In this document: positions 53,492 to 62,511 of the stretch, one piece after another | Layout of the letters: each line of letters begins with the position of its first letter | Numbering within the stretch: position 1 is the first letter of the stretch | Assembly (NCBI RefSeq): GCF_018417535.1 | Contig: NZ_CP070978.1 | Coordinates: 1-64,000, forward strand | Length of the DNA stretch: 64,000 nucleotides | Direction: 5' to 3' | Origin: Burkholderia pyrrocinia | GTDB taxonomy: Bacteria > Pseudomonadota > Gammaproteobacteria > Burkholderiales > Burkholderiaceae | The notes under the pieces: generated by a model | Told to the model about the DNA's origin: nothing | The model's database searches: none | The model's input: the letters and a program-made list of their open reading frames with translations, nothing else | Made by a program: the position numbers and the translations under genes

Positions 53492-55297
53492 GTGAAGCGA
53501 GTCTTGTTTTTCCTGTTGGCGGTGATGCTCGGCGTGCTGCCCGGCATCGCGAACGCATGGTGGCAGAACGACTGGTCGTACCGGAAGGCGATCACGATCG
53601 ACGCGAGCGTGAAGGGTGCCAATCTCGCGGAATCGGCCGGCCGCGTGCCGCTGCTGATCCGCCTGCACTCGGGCAACTTCCAGTTCGACGGGCTGGCCGA
53701 CAACGGCGCCGATATCCGCTTCGTCGCCGGCGACGACAAGACGCCGCTGAATTACCACATCGAGCAATACGATCCGGTGCTTGGCGTCGCCCTGATCTGG
53801 GTCGACATTCCGACGATGCCGGCCGGTGCCGCGGAGTCGATCTGGATGTACTACGGCAACAAGAAGGCACCGGACGGCGGCAAGCCGGCCGAGACCTTCG
53901 ATGCCGACTACACGCTCGTCTATCACTTCAACGGCGCGGCGGGCGCGCCGCCGAAGGACGCGACCGCATACGGCAACAACGCGCAGAACGCGACGTTCCG
54001 CACGGTCGAGGACGGCATCGTCGGCAAGGGCGTGCGATTCGACGGCAGCGGCTCGCTGACGTTGCCGGCGAGCCCGTCGCTGAACCTGGCCGCAGGCGGC
54101 AGCTTCACGTTCAGCGCGTGGGTGAAGCCGTCGGCGCTGGCGCCGAACACCGTGCTGTACAGCCGCCGCGACGGCGCGAACGCGCTGCTGATCGGTCTCG
54201 ACAACGACGTGCCGTTCGCGGAAGTCGACGGTGGCGCCAGCAGCCCGGCGCCGGTGCGCACGCCGGCCGCCGCGCCGGTTGCGGCGAACCAGTGGACCTA
54301 TCTGGCGGTCACGGCCGACGGCAAGAACCTGACCGTCTACGTGAACGGCAAGCAGGCCGCGCAGGTCGCGGCGACGCTGCCCGCGCTGAACGGCGCGGCG
54401 ACGATCGGCGCGGATGCGACCGGCGCGCCGGCCGGCCTGGCCGCCTACGCGGGCGCGCTCGACGAACTGCGCTTGTCGAAGATCGCGCGCTCGCCGGCCG
54501 CGCTCGCCGTCGACGCGCTCGCGCAGGGCTCGGAATCGAAACTCGTCGCGTACGGCGCCGACGAGAAGCAGTCGGGTTTCGGCTTCGGCTACTTCGGCGT
54601 GATCGTGCAGTCGGTGACCATCGACGCGTGGGTCGTGATCGCGATCCTGCTCGGCATGGCGCTCGTGTCGTGGATCGTGATGTGGACGAAGGCGCGCTAC
54701 GTCGGCACCGTCGACAAGGCGAACCAGTATTTCGTGCAGCGCTTTCGCGAAGTGGCCGGGCGACACCTGGTCGGTCTCGCGCATGTCGACGAAGCGAGCG
54801 CCGACGGCCGCCGGCTGTACCAGTCGTCGCTGTACCGGCTGTACAAGGCCGGTGTGCATGAAATCCACAGCCGCGTGGACGGCAACGGCCGCACGGTGAT
54901 CACGTCCGAATCGATCGAGGCGATCCGCGCGTCGATGGATGCGACGCTCGTGCGCGAGAACCAGCGGCTGTCGAAATCGATGGTGCTGCTGACGATTGCG
55001 ATTTCGGGCGGCCCGTTCCTCGGGCTGCTCGGCACGGTGGTCGGCGTGATGATCACGTTCGCGGCGATCGCGGCGGCCGGCGACGTGAACGTGAACGCGA
55101 TCGCGCCGGGTATCGCGGCCGCGCTGCTCGCCACCGTCACCGGCCTGTTCGTCGCGATTCCCGCGCTGTTCGGCTACAACTACCTGCTGATCCGCAACAA
55201 GAACGTGACCGCGAACATGCAGGTGTTCGTCGACGAATTCGTCACGCGCCTCGCCGAAGCGCACCGCACGCCCGATCACGCGGTGCTGGCCGACTGA
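53492..55297 (+). CDS. ExbB/TolQ-type proton channel fused to a LamG-like periplasmic domain
   Basis: This 601-aa protein has a signal peptide (LFFLLAVMLGVLPGIANA), then a DUF2341-like domain (WWQNDWSYRKAITIDAS...DIRFVAGDD) and a LamG/concanavalin-type domain (residues about 145-350). A MotA/TolQ/ExbB module with three helices follows, the last two being FLGLLGTVVGVMITFAAIA and ALLATVTGLFVAIPALFGYNYLL. The GTG at 53492 was chosen because it gives a clean signal peptide. It should pair with the ExbD and TonB proteins encoded next. The periplasmic domain might bind sugar polymers or an export partner. Confidence 0.88.
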   Translation: MKRVLFFLLAVMLGVLPGIANAWWQNDWSYRKAITIDASVKGANLAESAGRVPLLIRLHSGNFQFDGLADNGADIRFVAGDDKTPLNYHIEQYDPVLGVALIWVDIPTMPAGAAESIWMYYGNKKAPDGGKPAETFDADYTLVYHFNGAAGAPPKDATAYGNNAQNATFRTVEDGIVGKGVRFDGSGSLTLPASPSLNLAAGGSFTFSAWVKPSALAPNTVLYSRRDGANALLIGLDNDVPFAEVDGGASSPAPVRTPAAAPVAANQWTYLAVTADGKNLTVYVNGKQAAQVAATLPALNGAATIGADATGAPAGLAAYAGALDELRLSKIARSPAALAVDALAQGSESKLVAYGADEKQSGFGFGYFGVIVQSVTIDAWVVIAILLGMALVSWIVMWTKARYVGTVDKANQYFVQRFREVAGRHLVGLAHVDEASADGRRLYQSSLYRLYKAGVHEIHSRVDGNGRTVITSESIEAIRASMDATLVRENQRLSKSMVLLTIAISGGPFLGLLGTVVGVMITFAAIAAAGDVNVNAIAPGIAAALLATVTGLFVAIPALFGYNYLLIRNKNVTANMQVFVDEFVTRLAEAHRTPDHAVLAD

Positions 55298-55316
55298 CCG
55301 CACGCAGGAGACCACC

Positions 55317-55727
55317 ATGCAGGTTCAGGACGACGAAAAGCCGTACGACGACATCAACATCACGCCGATGCTCGACCTCGCGTACGTGCTGCTGATCATC
55401 TTCATCATCATGACGACCGCGTCGGTGCAGGGCATCAAGGTCGACCTGCCGAAGGCGAGCTCGTCCGCGAGTCTCGCGAAGCCGAAGACGAAGGCGATCA
55501 CGGTCGCCGATTCGGGGCAGGTCTTCCTCGACGCGTACCCGGTGACGATGGACGAGCTCGAGAGCCGGCTGCGCACCGAGAAGGCGACCAACCCGGAATT
55601 CCCGATCGTGCTGAAAGGCGACGCGGCCGTGCAGTACCAGAAGGTCATGGACGTGCTCGACCTGCTGCGCCGTCTCGACCTGTCGCAGGTCGGGCTCGTG
55701 ACCGGCAAGGCGAAGCAGGGCGGCTAG
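55317..55727 (+). CDS. exbD: ExbD/TolR-type proton channel subunit
   Basis: The 136-aa protein has one N-terminal helix with the essential aspartate (ITPMLDLAYVLLIIFIIMTTA) and a short periplasmic domain. It couples the proton gradient to TonB with the upstream ExbB fusion protein. It starts 19 bp after the ExbB gene, with AGGAGA at a good distance, and ends 4 bp before the TonB gene. Confidence 0.94.
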   Translation: MQVQDDEKPYDDINITPMLDLAYVLLIIFIIMTTASVQGIKVDLPKASSSASLAKPKTKAITVADSGQVFLDAYPVTMDELESRLRTEKATNPEFPIVLKGDAAVQYQKVMDVLDLLRRLDLSQVGLVTGKAKQGG

Positions 55728-55731
55728 CGCG

Positions 55732-56430
55732 ATGGAAATGACCTATAACGGCGGCCCGCCGCAGAAAGGCCCCGGCCGCTTCGTGAAGCCGGTTGCGATC
55801 GCGCTGGTGCTCGCGGGGCTGGCCGCGCTGATCTGGCATTTCGCGGGCGATACCGCGGGCGTGAAGCGCGTGAGCGCGCCGCAGGTGACGACGGTGATTC
55901 CGCTGCCGCCGCCCCCGCCGCCGCCGAAACAGAAGCCGCCGCCCGAGAAGGTGAAGGAAGAGGTCAAGACGCCGGTCGACCGGCCGACGATCGCGCCGAA
56001 GCCGTCCGAGGCGCCGAAGCCGTCGGACAACCAGCCGAAGCAGATGACGATGAATGCGCCCGCGCAGGCCGGCACCGACAGCTTCAACATCGGCGCGGGA
56101 GACGGCTCGGGGATGATCGGCAGCGGCGGGGGCGGCAAGTTCGGCAATGCGAGCTACGCGCAATACATGGTGTACGTGCTGCAGCGCGCGATCGAGCAGG
56201 ACAAGGGCGTGCAGGAGGCCGGCGGCGCGCGTTTCGCGGGCAGCCTGAACCTGTGGATGGATGCGTCCGGGCGGATCACGAAGGTGACGGTCGCGCAGTC
56301 GACCGGCGACGCGAAGATCGATGCGGCCGTGGTCGCGGCGGTCGAGGCGCTCGGCAAGGTCGACGAGGTGCCGCCGCCCGCGACCGCGTATCCGGTGCTC
56401 GTCCGGCTCCAGGGTCGCAAGCCGGCATGA
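55732..56430 (+). CDS. tonB: TonB-like energy transducer
   Basis: The 232-aa protein has one N-terminal membrane helix (VAIALVLAGLAALIWHFAG), a proline/lysine-rich spacer (residues about 60-110, PPPPPPPKQKPPPEKVKEE) and a TonB C-terminal domain (FAGSLNLWMDASGRITKVTVAQSTGDAKIDAAVVAAVEAL). It would transmit energy from ExbB/ExbD to an outer-membrane partner. The operon context suggests the TpsB pore, the porin next door or a receptor outside the window. Confidence 0.88.
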   Translation: MEMTYNGGPPQKGPGRFVKPVAIALVLAGLAALIWHFAGDTAGVKRVSAPQVTTVIPLPPPPPPPKQKPPPEKVKEEVKTPVDRPTIAPKPSEAPKPSDNQPKQMTMNAPAQAGTDSFNIGAGDGSGMIGSGGGGKFGNASYAQYMVYVLQRAIEQDKGVQEAGGARFAGSLNLWMDASGRITKVTVAQSTGDAKIDAAVVAAVEALGKVDEVPPPATAYPVLVRLQGRKPA

Positions 56431-56522
56431 CGATGCGCGCGCGAAATGACGAATGAATCATGGGGCGGCGCCGTTGCACGGATGCTGCCGGAAAAGAAAC
56501 GAAAATTGTTCGGAGTGCTTCG

Positions 56523-58337
56523 ATGATTCGGAAGATGAACGGACGGGGTGGGGTGCCCCGCAACGGCGTGCTGACCGCGCGCCTGTCGCGTGTCGGCGCG
56601 GCGGTGCTGACGCTCGGGCTGACGTGCGCGTCCGCCGCGCACGGGCAATCGCTCGAGGCGCAGGCAGCGTCGGGCAAGGCCGCGCCGACGGAGAGCGTGG
56701 TGATCAACCTGATCAACCTGCTCGTCAAGCGCGGCGTGCTCACGCAGCAGAACGCGAACGAGCTGATCAGCGAGGCGCGCACGGAAGCCGTGCAGGCGAG
56801 GGCCGCGCGTGGGTCCGGCGGGCCGGTGGTGGCCGGTGCCGCCGTGGTCAACCCGCCGACGCAGCCGGGCGACGTCGCGGTGCCGTACGTGCCGCAGCTC
56901 GTGCGCGACCAGATCCGCGACCAGGTGAAGCAGGAAGTGATCGCGCAGGCGAAGGCCGAGAACTGGGCGCAGCCGAACACGTTCCCCGACTGGGTGTCGC
57001 GCATCAAGCTCGACGGCGACTTGCGCGTGCGCGACGAATACCACTTCTACGGCAGCCGCAACGCGAACAACGTGACGAACTTCGCGGCGATCAACCAGGG
57101 CGGCGGGTTCGACGTCAACACGAACACCAACAACACACAGCTGCCGACCCAGAACACCACGCAGAACCGCAACAACCTGCTGCGCTACCGCGCACGGCTC
57201 GGCGTGACGGCGACGCTGTCCGACGACATGATCGCCGGGATCCAGCTCGCGAGCGGCAACGACAACGGGCCCGTGTCGACCACGTCGACCGCCGGCGGCG
57301 GCTTCGCGAAGAAGAACATCTGGCTGAACAAGGCGTTCTTCGCGTACCGGCCGACGTCGTGGCTGAACCTGACGGCCGGCCGTTTCGACAATCCGTTCTT
57401 CAAGTCGGACCTGGTGTTCTCCGACGACCTGATGATGGACGGGCTTGCCGCGAACCTGCGCCATGCGCTGCCGTGGAATCCGGACGTCACGCTGTTCGGC
57501 ACGCTCGGCGTGTTCCCGATCCAGTACACGAGCGAGAACTTCCCGTCGAACAGCACCGACAAGGCCGGCAGCGACACGAAGTGGATGTTCGGCGCGCAGT
57601 TCGGCGCGGACTGGAAGATCGATGCGAAGAACCGGCTGCGCGGCGCGGTCGCGTACTACGACTTCCAGAACATGCGCGGCACGCTGTCGTCGCCGTGTGC
57701 GCTGTCTTTCGGCGCGACGAACTGCAGCACCGACAACGAGGCGCCCGCGTTCATGCAGGGCGGCAATACGCTGATCGCGCTGCGCAACATCGTGCAGAAC
57801 CCGCAACTCGCGCCGGGGATGACGCCGCAGCCGCAGCTCTTCGGGCTCGCGTACAACTACCGGCTGCTCGACCTGAAGGCGCAGTGGGACACGGTGGTGG
57901 CCGACCGCTTCAAGCTGCGCCTGGACGGCGAATACGTGCGCAACCTCGCGTACAACGACAACAAGGCGTTCGCGGCGGCGTCGCTGCCGGTCAACAACTA
58001 CGAATCGACGTCGGTGAACGCGACGCGTGCCGACTACCGCAGCGGCCCGAACGGCTTCCTCGCGAAGGCGACGATCGGCGAGCCGGAGCCGCGCGAGAAG
58101 GGCCAGTGGAATTTCTCGGTCGCGTACAAGTACCTGCAGCCGGACGCCGTGCTCGACGCGTTCAACGATCCCGACTTCCATCTCGGCGGCACCAACGCGC
58201 GCGGCTACGTGATCGGCGCCGCGTACGCGGTCGCACGCGACACGTGGGTGTCGGCCCGCTACCTGAGCTCGAAGGAAGTGTACGGGCCGCCGGTCTCGAT
58301 CGACGTGCTGCAGATCGAGCTCAATGCTCGCTTCTGA
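56523..58337 (+). CDS. Putative outer-membrane porin
   Basis: The 604-aa protein has a signal peptide (LSRVGAAVLTLGLTCASAAHG), a helical N-terminal segment (VINLINLLVKRGVLTQQNANELISEARTEA), and a long barrel with alternating hydrophobic strands ending IDVLQIELNARF. This layout is that of the putative-porin family with a periplasmic coiled region. It lies 93 bp after the TonB gene. The two cysteines in SPCALSFGATNC may form a loop disulfide. The cargo is unknown. The start at 56523 follows GGAG. Confidence 0.75.
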   Translation: MIRKMNGRGGVPRNGVLTARLSRVGAAVLTLGLTCASAAHGQSLEAQAASGKAAPTESVVINLINLLVKRGVLTQQNANELISEARTEAVQARAARGSGGPVVAGAAVVNPPTQPGDVAVPYVPQLVRDQIRDQVKQEVIAQAKAENWAQPNTFPDWVSRIKLDGDLRVRDEYHFYGSRNANNVTNFAAINQGGGFDVNTNTNNTQLPTQNTTQNRNNLLRYRARLGVTATLSDDMIAGIQLASGNDNGPVSTTSTAGGGFAKKNIWLNKAFFAYRPTSWLNLTAGRFDNPFFKSDLVFSDDLMMDGLAANLRHALPWNPDVTLFGTLGVFPIQYTSENFPSNSTDKAGSDTKWMFGAQFGADWKIDAKNRLRGAVAYYDFQNMRGTLSSPCALSFGATNCSTDNEAPAFMQGGNTLIALRNIVQNPQLAPGMTPQPQLFGLAYNYRLLDLKAQWDTVVADRFKLRLDGEYVRNLAYNDNKAFAAASLPVNNYESTSVNATRADYRSGPNGFLAKATIGEPEPREKGQWNFSVAYKYLQPDAVLDAFNDPDFHLGGTNARGYVIGAAYAVARDTWVSARYLSSKEVYGPPVSIDVLQIELNARF

Positions 58338-58349
58338 CCGGAGCCGCGA

Positions 58350-59066
58350 ATGAATACGACCCATCCGACCCATCGCACGCTGCTCGCAGCCGGCGTGGCC
58401 GGCGCGCTGCTGCTGGCGGCCGGCGGCGCGCACGCGCAGAGCATCGAGGACAAGCTGCGCAGCCAGTTGCGTTCGACCGTGCAGGAGCTGCGCCAGTTGC
58501 AGGACAACCAGGCGCAATTGCAGAGCGACAAGTCGGCGGCCGAGCAGCAGCGCGACGGCGCACTCGCGCAACTGAAGGCGTTGCAGGGGCAGCTTGCGGC
58601 GGCACGCGGCGATTCGGGCGCCGAAGCAGCCGCGAAGCGTGCGCTCGCGCAGGAGCGCGCGGGCCGCGAGCAGGACGCGAAGTCGCTGGCGAAATACAAG
58701 TCGTCCTACGAGGACCTGCTCGCCGTGTCGCGCGCCCGCGATGCGCAGCACACGCAACTGCAGAAGGATGTCGCCGCGCGTGACACGCAACTGACAACCT
58801 GCCGGGCACACAATGCCGAGTTGTATCGCGTGGGGCACGAGATTCTCGACGCGTACGAGCATGTCGGGATCGGCACGTTCTTCTCGTCGCGGCAGCCGTT
58901 CGCGCAGTCGGCGCGCGTGAAGTATGACGATCTCGCGCAACGCTACGGCGATGCGCTGTATGCGGGCAAGTACGACCCGGCCGAACGTCCGGCTGCCGCG
59001 GCACCGGCACCGGCACCGGCACCGGCGTCGGCATCGGCGTCGGCCGCGTCGGCGAGCGCGCAGTGA
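58350..59066 (+). CDS. Periplasmic coiled-coil protein
   Basis: This 238-aa protein has a signal peptide (LLAAGVAGALLLAAGGAHAQ). A coiled coil follows, rich in Gln/Ala/Glu (residues about 32-150, RSTVQELRQLQDNQAQLQ), then a compact part with LYRVGHEILDAYEHVGIG and a low-complexity Ala-Pro tail. It resembles periplasmic scaffolding or tethering proteins. It follows the porin gene by 12 bp and precedes a YbjN-like gene. I do not recognise a family. Confidence 0.65.
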   Translation: MNTTHPTHRTLLAAGVAGALLLAAGGAHAQSIEDKLRSQLRSTVQELRQLQDNQAQLQSDKSAAEQQRDGALAQLKALQGQLAAARGDSGAEAAAKRALAQERAGREQDAKSLAKYKSSYEDLLAVSRARDAQHTQLQKDVAARDTQLTTCRAHNAELYRVGHEILDAYEHVGIGTFFSSRQPFAQSARVKYDDLAQRYGDALYAGKYDPAERPAAAAPAPAPAPASASASAASASAQ

Positions 59067-59136
59067 GCACCCAATGAGCGCACGGCTTGAAGCCGCACTT
59101 GAACCGATCGGTTCGTTGAATACGGAGAAGACAGAC

Positions 59137-59721
59137 ATGCAAGACAAGCAACCGAACGCCGGCGACGAACGCGCGGCACACGATGCGCCGATCGAAGCGA
59201 TCAGCGCCGAGCGCCTCGCCGACGTGCTGCGCCGCGCGGGCTACCGCGTGACGGCCGCCGAGCAGAACGGCACGGTGCAATTGATGAGCGCGAGCCAGGG
59301 CATCGGCTTCGCGGTGCGCTTCGGCAATCCGGCCACGGCACTCGTGCCGCATGGCGCCGATGCGCAGGCCGCCGCGCTGCCGTATATCGACTACACGCTG
59401 TCGTGCGTGCTGCAGGTGCAGGGCGAATTGCCGGCCGAACTCGTTGCGGACTGGAACCGGACCAAGCGCTTTGCGCGTCTCGCGAGCCACGGGGCGTTTC
59501 TCGCGCTGGAGATGGACGTCGTCGTCGCGGGCGGCGTGTCCGAGCGCTACCTGCGCTCGACGATCGAGCTGTGGGATCGGTTGATCCAGGAATTCCTGCT
59601 GCACCTGCGCAACCGGCCCGCGATGGCCGAGCAGGAAGCGGCGGCGAGCGAACCGGCGGCGGTTCCGGCTGAGGCTCCGGCTTCGGCTTCGGCTGCACGC
59701 GAGGCCGTCGCGCAGTCGTGA
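59137..59721 (+). CDS. YbjN-domain protein
   Basis: The 194-aa cytosolic protein matches the YbjN fold: ERLADVLRRAGYRVTAAEQNG, TLSCVLQVQGELPAELVADWNRTKRFARL and ALEMDVVVAGGVSERYLRSTIELWDRLIQEFLLHL. YbjN-like proteins resemble secretion chaperones in fold and some are linked to export or stress. The start at 59137 follows GGAG; an earlier ATG at 59074 is possible. The stop overlaps the next start (GTGA). Confidence 0.7.
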   Translation: MQDKQPNAGDERAAHDAPIEAISAERLADVLRRAGYRVTAAEQNGTVQLMSASQGIGFAVRFGNPATALVPHGADAQAAALPYIDYTLSCVLQVQGELPAELVADWNRTKRFARLASHGAFLALEMDVVVAGGVSERYLRSTIELWDRLIQEFLLHLRNRPAMAEQEAAASEPAAVPAEAPASASAAREAVAQS

Positions 59722-60188
59722 ACGCCGCTGGCAGGACCGCCGGCAGTCGCATCGCCGCCGCGCTGCGCGCGCTGTTGCCGGGGCGTCGGCTGCCGGACGC
59801 CGGGCCGACGTCCGCCACCGCCGCACCCGCCGCGTGGGTGATGTACGCGGAAGGCGTTGCGCAAGGGCTGCGGACGGTGCTCGACGGCGACGACGCGGCC
59901 GTGTGCCGGCTGCGTGCCGATGTCGGGCGTTGGGCCGACCGGCTCGCCGATATCGGCGACGACGTGCCCGCGCTGCTGGTGCGCGCATGGCTCGACCGGC
60001 GCGGGCGCGTGACGCGGGTCGCCAGCGCGCCGGCCGGGGATTCGGGGGCCGGTCATCCGGGGGCCGGCCACCCGGCGATCGATGCTGCGCTGCGCGACGC
60101 GCTGGTGGGCCGCGCGGTGGGCACGGCACCGCCGCGCGGGATGACGCAGCCGATCGTGATGCGCGTGACGCTGACGGGCATGCGCTAG
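59718..60188 (+). CDS. Small TonB-C-terminal-like protein
   Basis: This 156-aa protein starts at a GTG that overlaps the preceding stop by four bases. The middle, VRAWLDRRGRVTRVASAP, and the end, IVMRVTLTG, resemble the C-terminal beta-alpha unit of TonB proteins, here without a membrane helix or proline spacer. GAGHP is repeated twice in the middle. It may be a partner for the TonB or VreA-like proteins of the locus, or just a remnant fold. Recognition is tentative. Confidence 0.5.
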   Translation: MNAAGRTAGSRIAAALRALLPGRRLPDAGPTSATAAPAAWVMYAEGVAQGLRTVLDGDDAAVCRLRADVGRWADRLADIGDDVPALLVRAWLDRRGRVTRVASAPAGDSGAGHPGAGHPAIDAALRDALVGRAVGTAPPRGMTQPIVMRVTLTGMR

Positions 60189-60275
60189 CGCGGGACGGCG
60201 ACGAACGGAACGACGCGGACACCGCGCGACGGACGGTGTACGCGCTTCAAAAGCAATCGAGAGGGCTGTCGAATC

Positions 60276-61166
60276 ATGATGACGAAAGTGAAGACGCTGG
60301 CAATGCTGGCGGGCAGTCTCGCGCTGAGCGCGCCGCTTGCCGCGCACGCACAGGACGACGTGATCGCGAACGCCGCGCAGGCGTCGGTCACGCAGGCCGA
60401 CATCGCGGGGCTGTTGAAGGCGGTGAGCCCCGAAGGGCGCGAACGCCTCGCGGCCGACCCCGCGGCGCTGGACCAGGTCGTGCGTTCGACGCTGGCGCAG
60501 AAGGCCGTGCTGGCCGAGGCGAAATCGAAGGGCTGGGACCAGCAGGCGCAGGTGCAGGCGGCCGTCGAGCAGGCGCAGCGCGACATCGTCGCGCGCAGCT
60601 ATCTCACGTCGGTGAGTGCACCGCCGGCCGACTATCCGTCGGACGCGGAGATCCAGTCCGCGTATGACAGGAACCCTGCGGCGTTCACCGCGCCGCGCGC
60701 GCTGCACGTCGCGCAGATCTACCTCGCGGTGCCGCCGAACGCGGATGTCGCGACGCTCGACAAGGCGCGCAAGCAGGCGGCCGATCTTGCGAACCGCGCA
60801 CGCAGCGGCGATTTCGCGGCACTCGCGAAGGCGAACTCGCAGGACAAGGCGAGCGCCGCGAACGGCGGCGATCTCGGCTTCGTGCCCGACTCGTTGATGT
60901 TGCCGGCCGTCCGGCAGGCGGCCGACGCGCTGAAGCCGGGCCAGGTCTCCGCGCCGATCCGGACGCCGGCCGGCTTTCACGTCGTGAAGCTGATCGACGT
61001 ACGCGCGGCTGCGCCGCGCCCGCTGGCCGGCGTGAAGGAGCAGTTGCGCGCGATGCTGCGCGCGCAGCGCACGCAGCAGAATGCGCAGGCGTATCTGGCG
61101 AAGCTGGCCGCGAACGCGCCGATCAACGAAGACGCGCTGAAGAAAGCGCTCGCGTCGGCCCGGTAG
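60276..61166 (+). CDS. Periplasmic PpiC-type peptidyl-prolyl isomerase
   Basis: The 296-aa protein has a signal peptide (LAMLAGSLALSAPLAAHAQ), an N-terminal helical region, and one parvulin domain (about residues 140-240: LHVAQIYLAVP, KANSQDKASAANGGDLGFVPDSLMLPAVRQAADALKPGQVSAPIRTPAGFHVVKLIDV). It would help fold exported proteins, likely the adhesin or the pore. A PpiC gene is also present in the P. aeruginosa pdt cluster, as far as I recall. Confidence 0.85.
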   Translation: MMTKVKTLAMLAGSLALSAPLAAHAQDDVIANAAQASVTQADIAGLLKAVSPEGRERLAADPAALDQVVRSTLAQKAVLAEAKSKGWDQQAQVQAAVEQAQRDIVARSYLTSVSAPPADYPSDAEIQSAYDRNPAAFTAPRALHVAQIYLAVPPNADVATLDKARKQAADLANRARSGDFAALAKANSQDKASAANGGDLGFVPDSLMLPAVRQAADALKPGQVSAPIRTPAGFHVVKLIDVRAAAPRPLAGVKEQLRAMLRAQRTQQNAQAYLAKLAANAPINEDALKKALASAR

Positions 61167-61174
61167 GCGCACTC

Positions 61175-62005
61175 ATGGCACCTGTCCGTTCGACGCCGCG
61201 CGTCGCGGCCCCCGACGCGCGCACGCCGGCGCGGCGTCGCCCGGCGGCCGCGTCCGACCGTCCGCGCATGCCGAAGGCGAACCCGTGGCCGGGCCGGCCC
61301 GGCGAATGGCCGACGCATTGTCCGCTTTGCTTCGGTGCGCTGGAGCCGTTGCCCGGCGCGGGAGGCTATGCGCGGCACCGGAGCGCGCGGTGCTCCGCGC
61401 AGTGCGTGCTCACGACGCGCCAGTATCAGCCGGACGAACTGACGATACGCGGCTCGCGCGATGCACCGGTCGCCGCGCTCCATCGCGAGCGCTTCATCGC
61501 GCAGTGGCCGCGTCATTACGCGCTGATGCGGCGCGCGTGGCCCGCGCTCACGATCGGCCGCTTCATCGCGGTGATCGCATGCGTGGATGTCGCGGATCTC
61601 TGGTCGTACCGGATGCTGCGCGACGACGATCTCGCGGCCGTGCTGCTCGTGCTGGCCGGCTTCCTGCGCGTGCCGGATGTGCCGGGCGCCGACGCGCCGG
61701 CCGGCGATGCGCGTGCGCCCACGGTGCGCTGGGCGCGGTTCTGGTTCGACGCGAGCGTGCGCGACGTCGGCGATCTGTGGGCGGCCGGCAGCGACGCGCC
61801 GCCGCTGTTTCGCGTCGACTATCGCGAGGCGCTCGTCACGCCGTATCCGACCGGTGCGCAGGTGCAGGCGTGGCAGCCGGTCGACGGCATGCGCGATGCC
61901 TGGTCGCAGCACGCCGATGCGCATGAACCGGCCGTCGACGCGTCCGATCGCGCGGCGGTCGAGCGCTTTCTGGCGCGCGCGCCGGCGTCGCGTGCGAGCG
62001 TGTGA
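61175..62005 (+). CDS. Cysteine-motif protein of unknown function
   Basis: This 276-aa protein has no signal peptide. A probable zinc-ribbon-like cluster, CPLCFGALEPL then RCSAQC, sits near residues 48-76. The rest is mixed helical with RFWFDASVRDVGDLWAA. The ATG at 61175 leaves a basic, proline-rich N-terminus; a later ATG at 61268 gives a start just before the cysteine region and could be correct. It begins 8 bp after the PpiC gene and lies in the same operon. The function is unknown. Confidence 0.6.
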   Translation: MAPVRSTPRVAAPDARTPARRRPAAASDRPRMPKANPWPGRPGEWPTHCPLCFGALEPLPGAGGYARHRSARCSAQCVLTTRQYQPDELTIRGSRDAPVAALHRERFIAQWPRHYALMRRAWPALTIGRFIAVIACVDVADLWSYRMLRDDDLAAVLLVLAGFLRVPDVPGADAPAGDARAPTVRWARFWFDASVRDVGDLWAAGSDAPPLFRVDYREALVTPYPTGAQVQAWQPVDGMRDAWSQHADAHEPAVDASDRAAVERFLARAPASRASV

Positions 62006-62051
62006 GTGCGGCGGCGCGAAAGCGATGAAGCCATCACCGAAGGAGCCGCGG

Positions 62052-62435
62052 ATGAAGATGCGACGAAACGGAATCGCGACGATCGTCTGCCTGCTGCTGG
62101 CAGCTGGCGCCCATGCGCAGGGCAGCCGCACGGCGGCGGGTGCGGCCATCCCTGCGCCGGCCAGTCCGGGTTCGGCTGCGAAGCCGGTGTGCGTCGACGC
62201 GGAAGTCGACGGCAAGCGCGCGCTGTCGTACGACTGCCTGAGCCAGCAACTGAAGCCGAAGGCCGACCCGCAGACGGGCGCATCGCAGACGGATTCGGAG
62301 CGGCTGTCGAAGCAGCCGTCGAACCGTCTCGGCACGTTCAACCTGTCGACCGAGCGGAACCGCTTCGGCTCGAACTGGGGCCGGTCGGTGACGCCGCAGC
62401 GGCCCGATGCGCCGGTCGCGGTGCCGCCGAAGTGA
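62052..62435 (+). CDS. Small secreted protein, unknown function
   Basis: The 127-aa protein has a clear signal peptide (GIATIVCLLLAAGAHAQ) and a disordered, proline- and serine-rich mature part with two cysteines (VCVDAEVDGKRALSYDC). AAGGAG ends 7 bases before the ATG at 62052; an ATG at 62025 in the same frame is less well placed. It is the last small gene of the cluster before the protease. No domain is recognised. Confidence 0.6.
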   Translation: MKMRRNGIATIVCLLLAAGAHAQGSRTAAGAAIPAPASPGSAAKPVCVDAEVDGKRALSYDCLSQQLKPKADPQTGASQTDSERLSKQPSNRLGTFNLSTERNRFGSNWGRSVTPQRPDAPVAVPPK

Positions 62436-62511
62436 TGCATGCGGCCGGTCGCGCGGCGCGGGCATCGATGAGCCGGCGGCGTTCCGGTGCAAACCGACGA
62501 GGATCAGCGAC

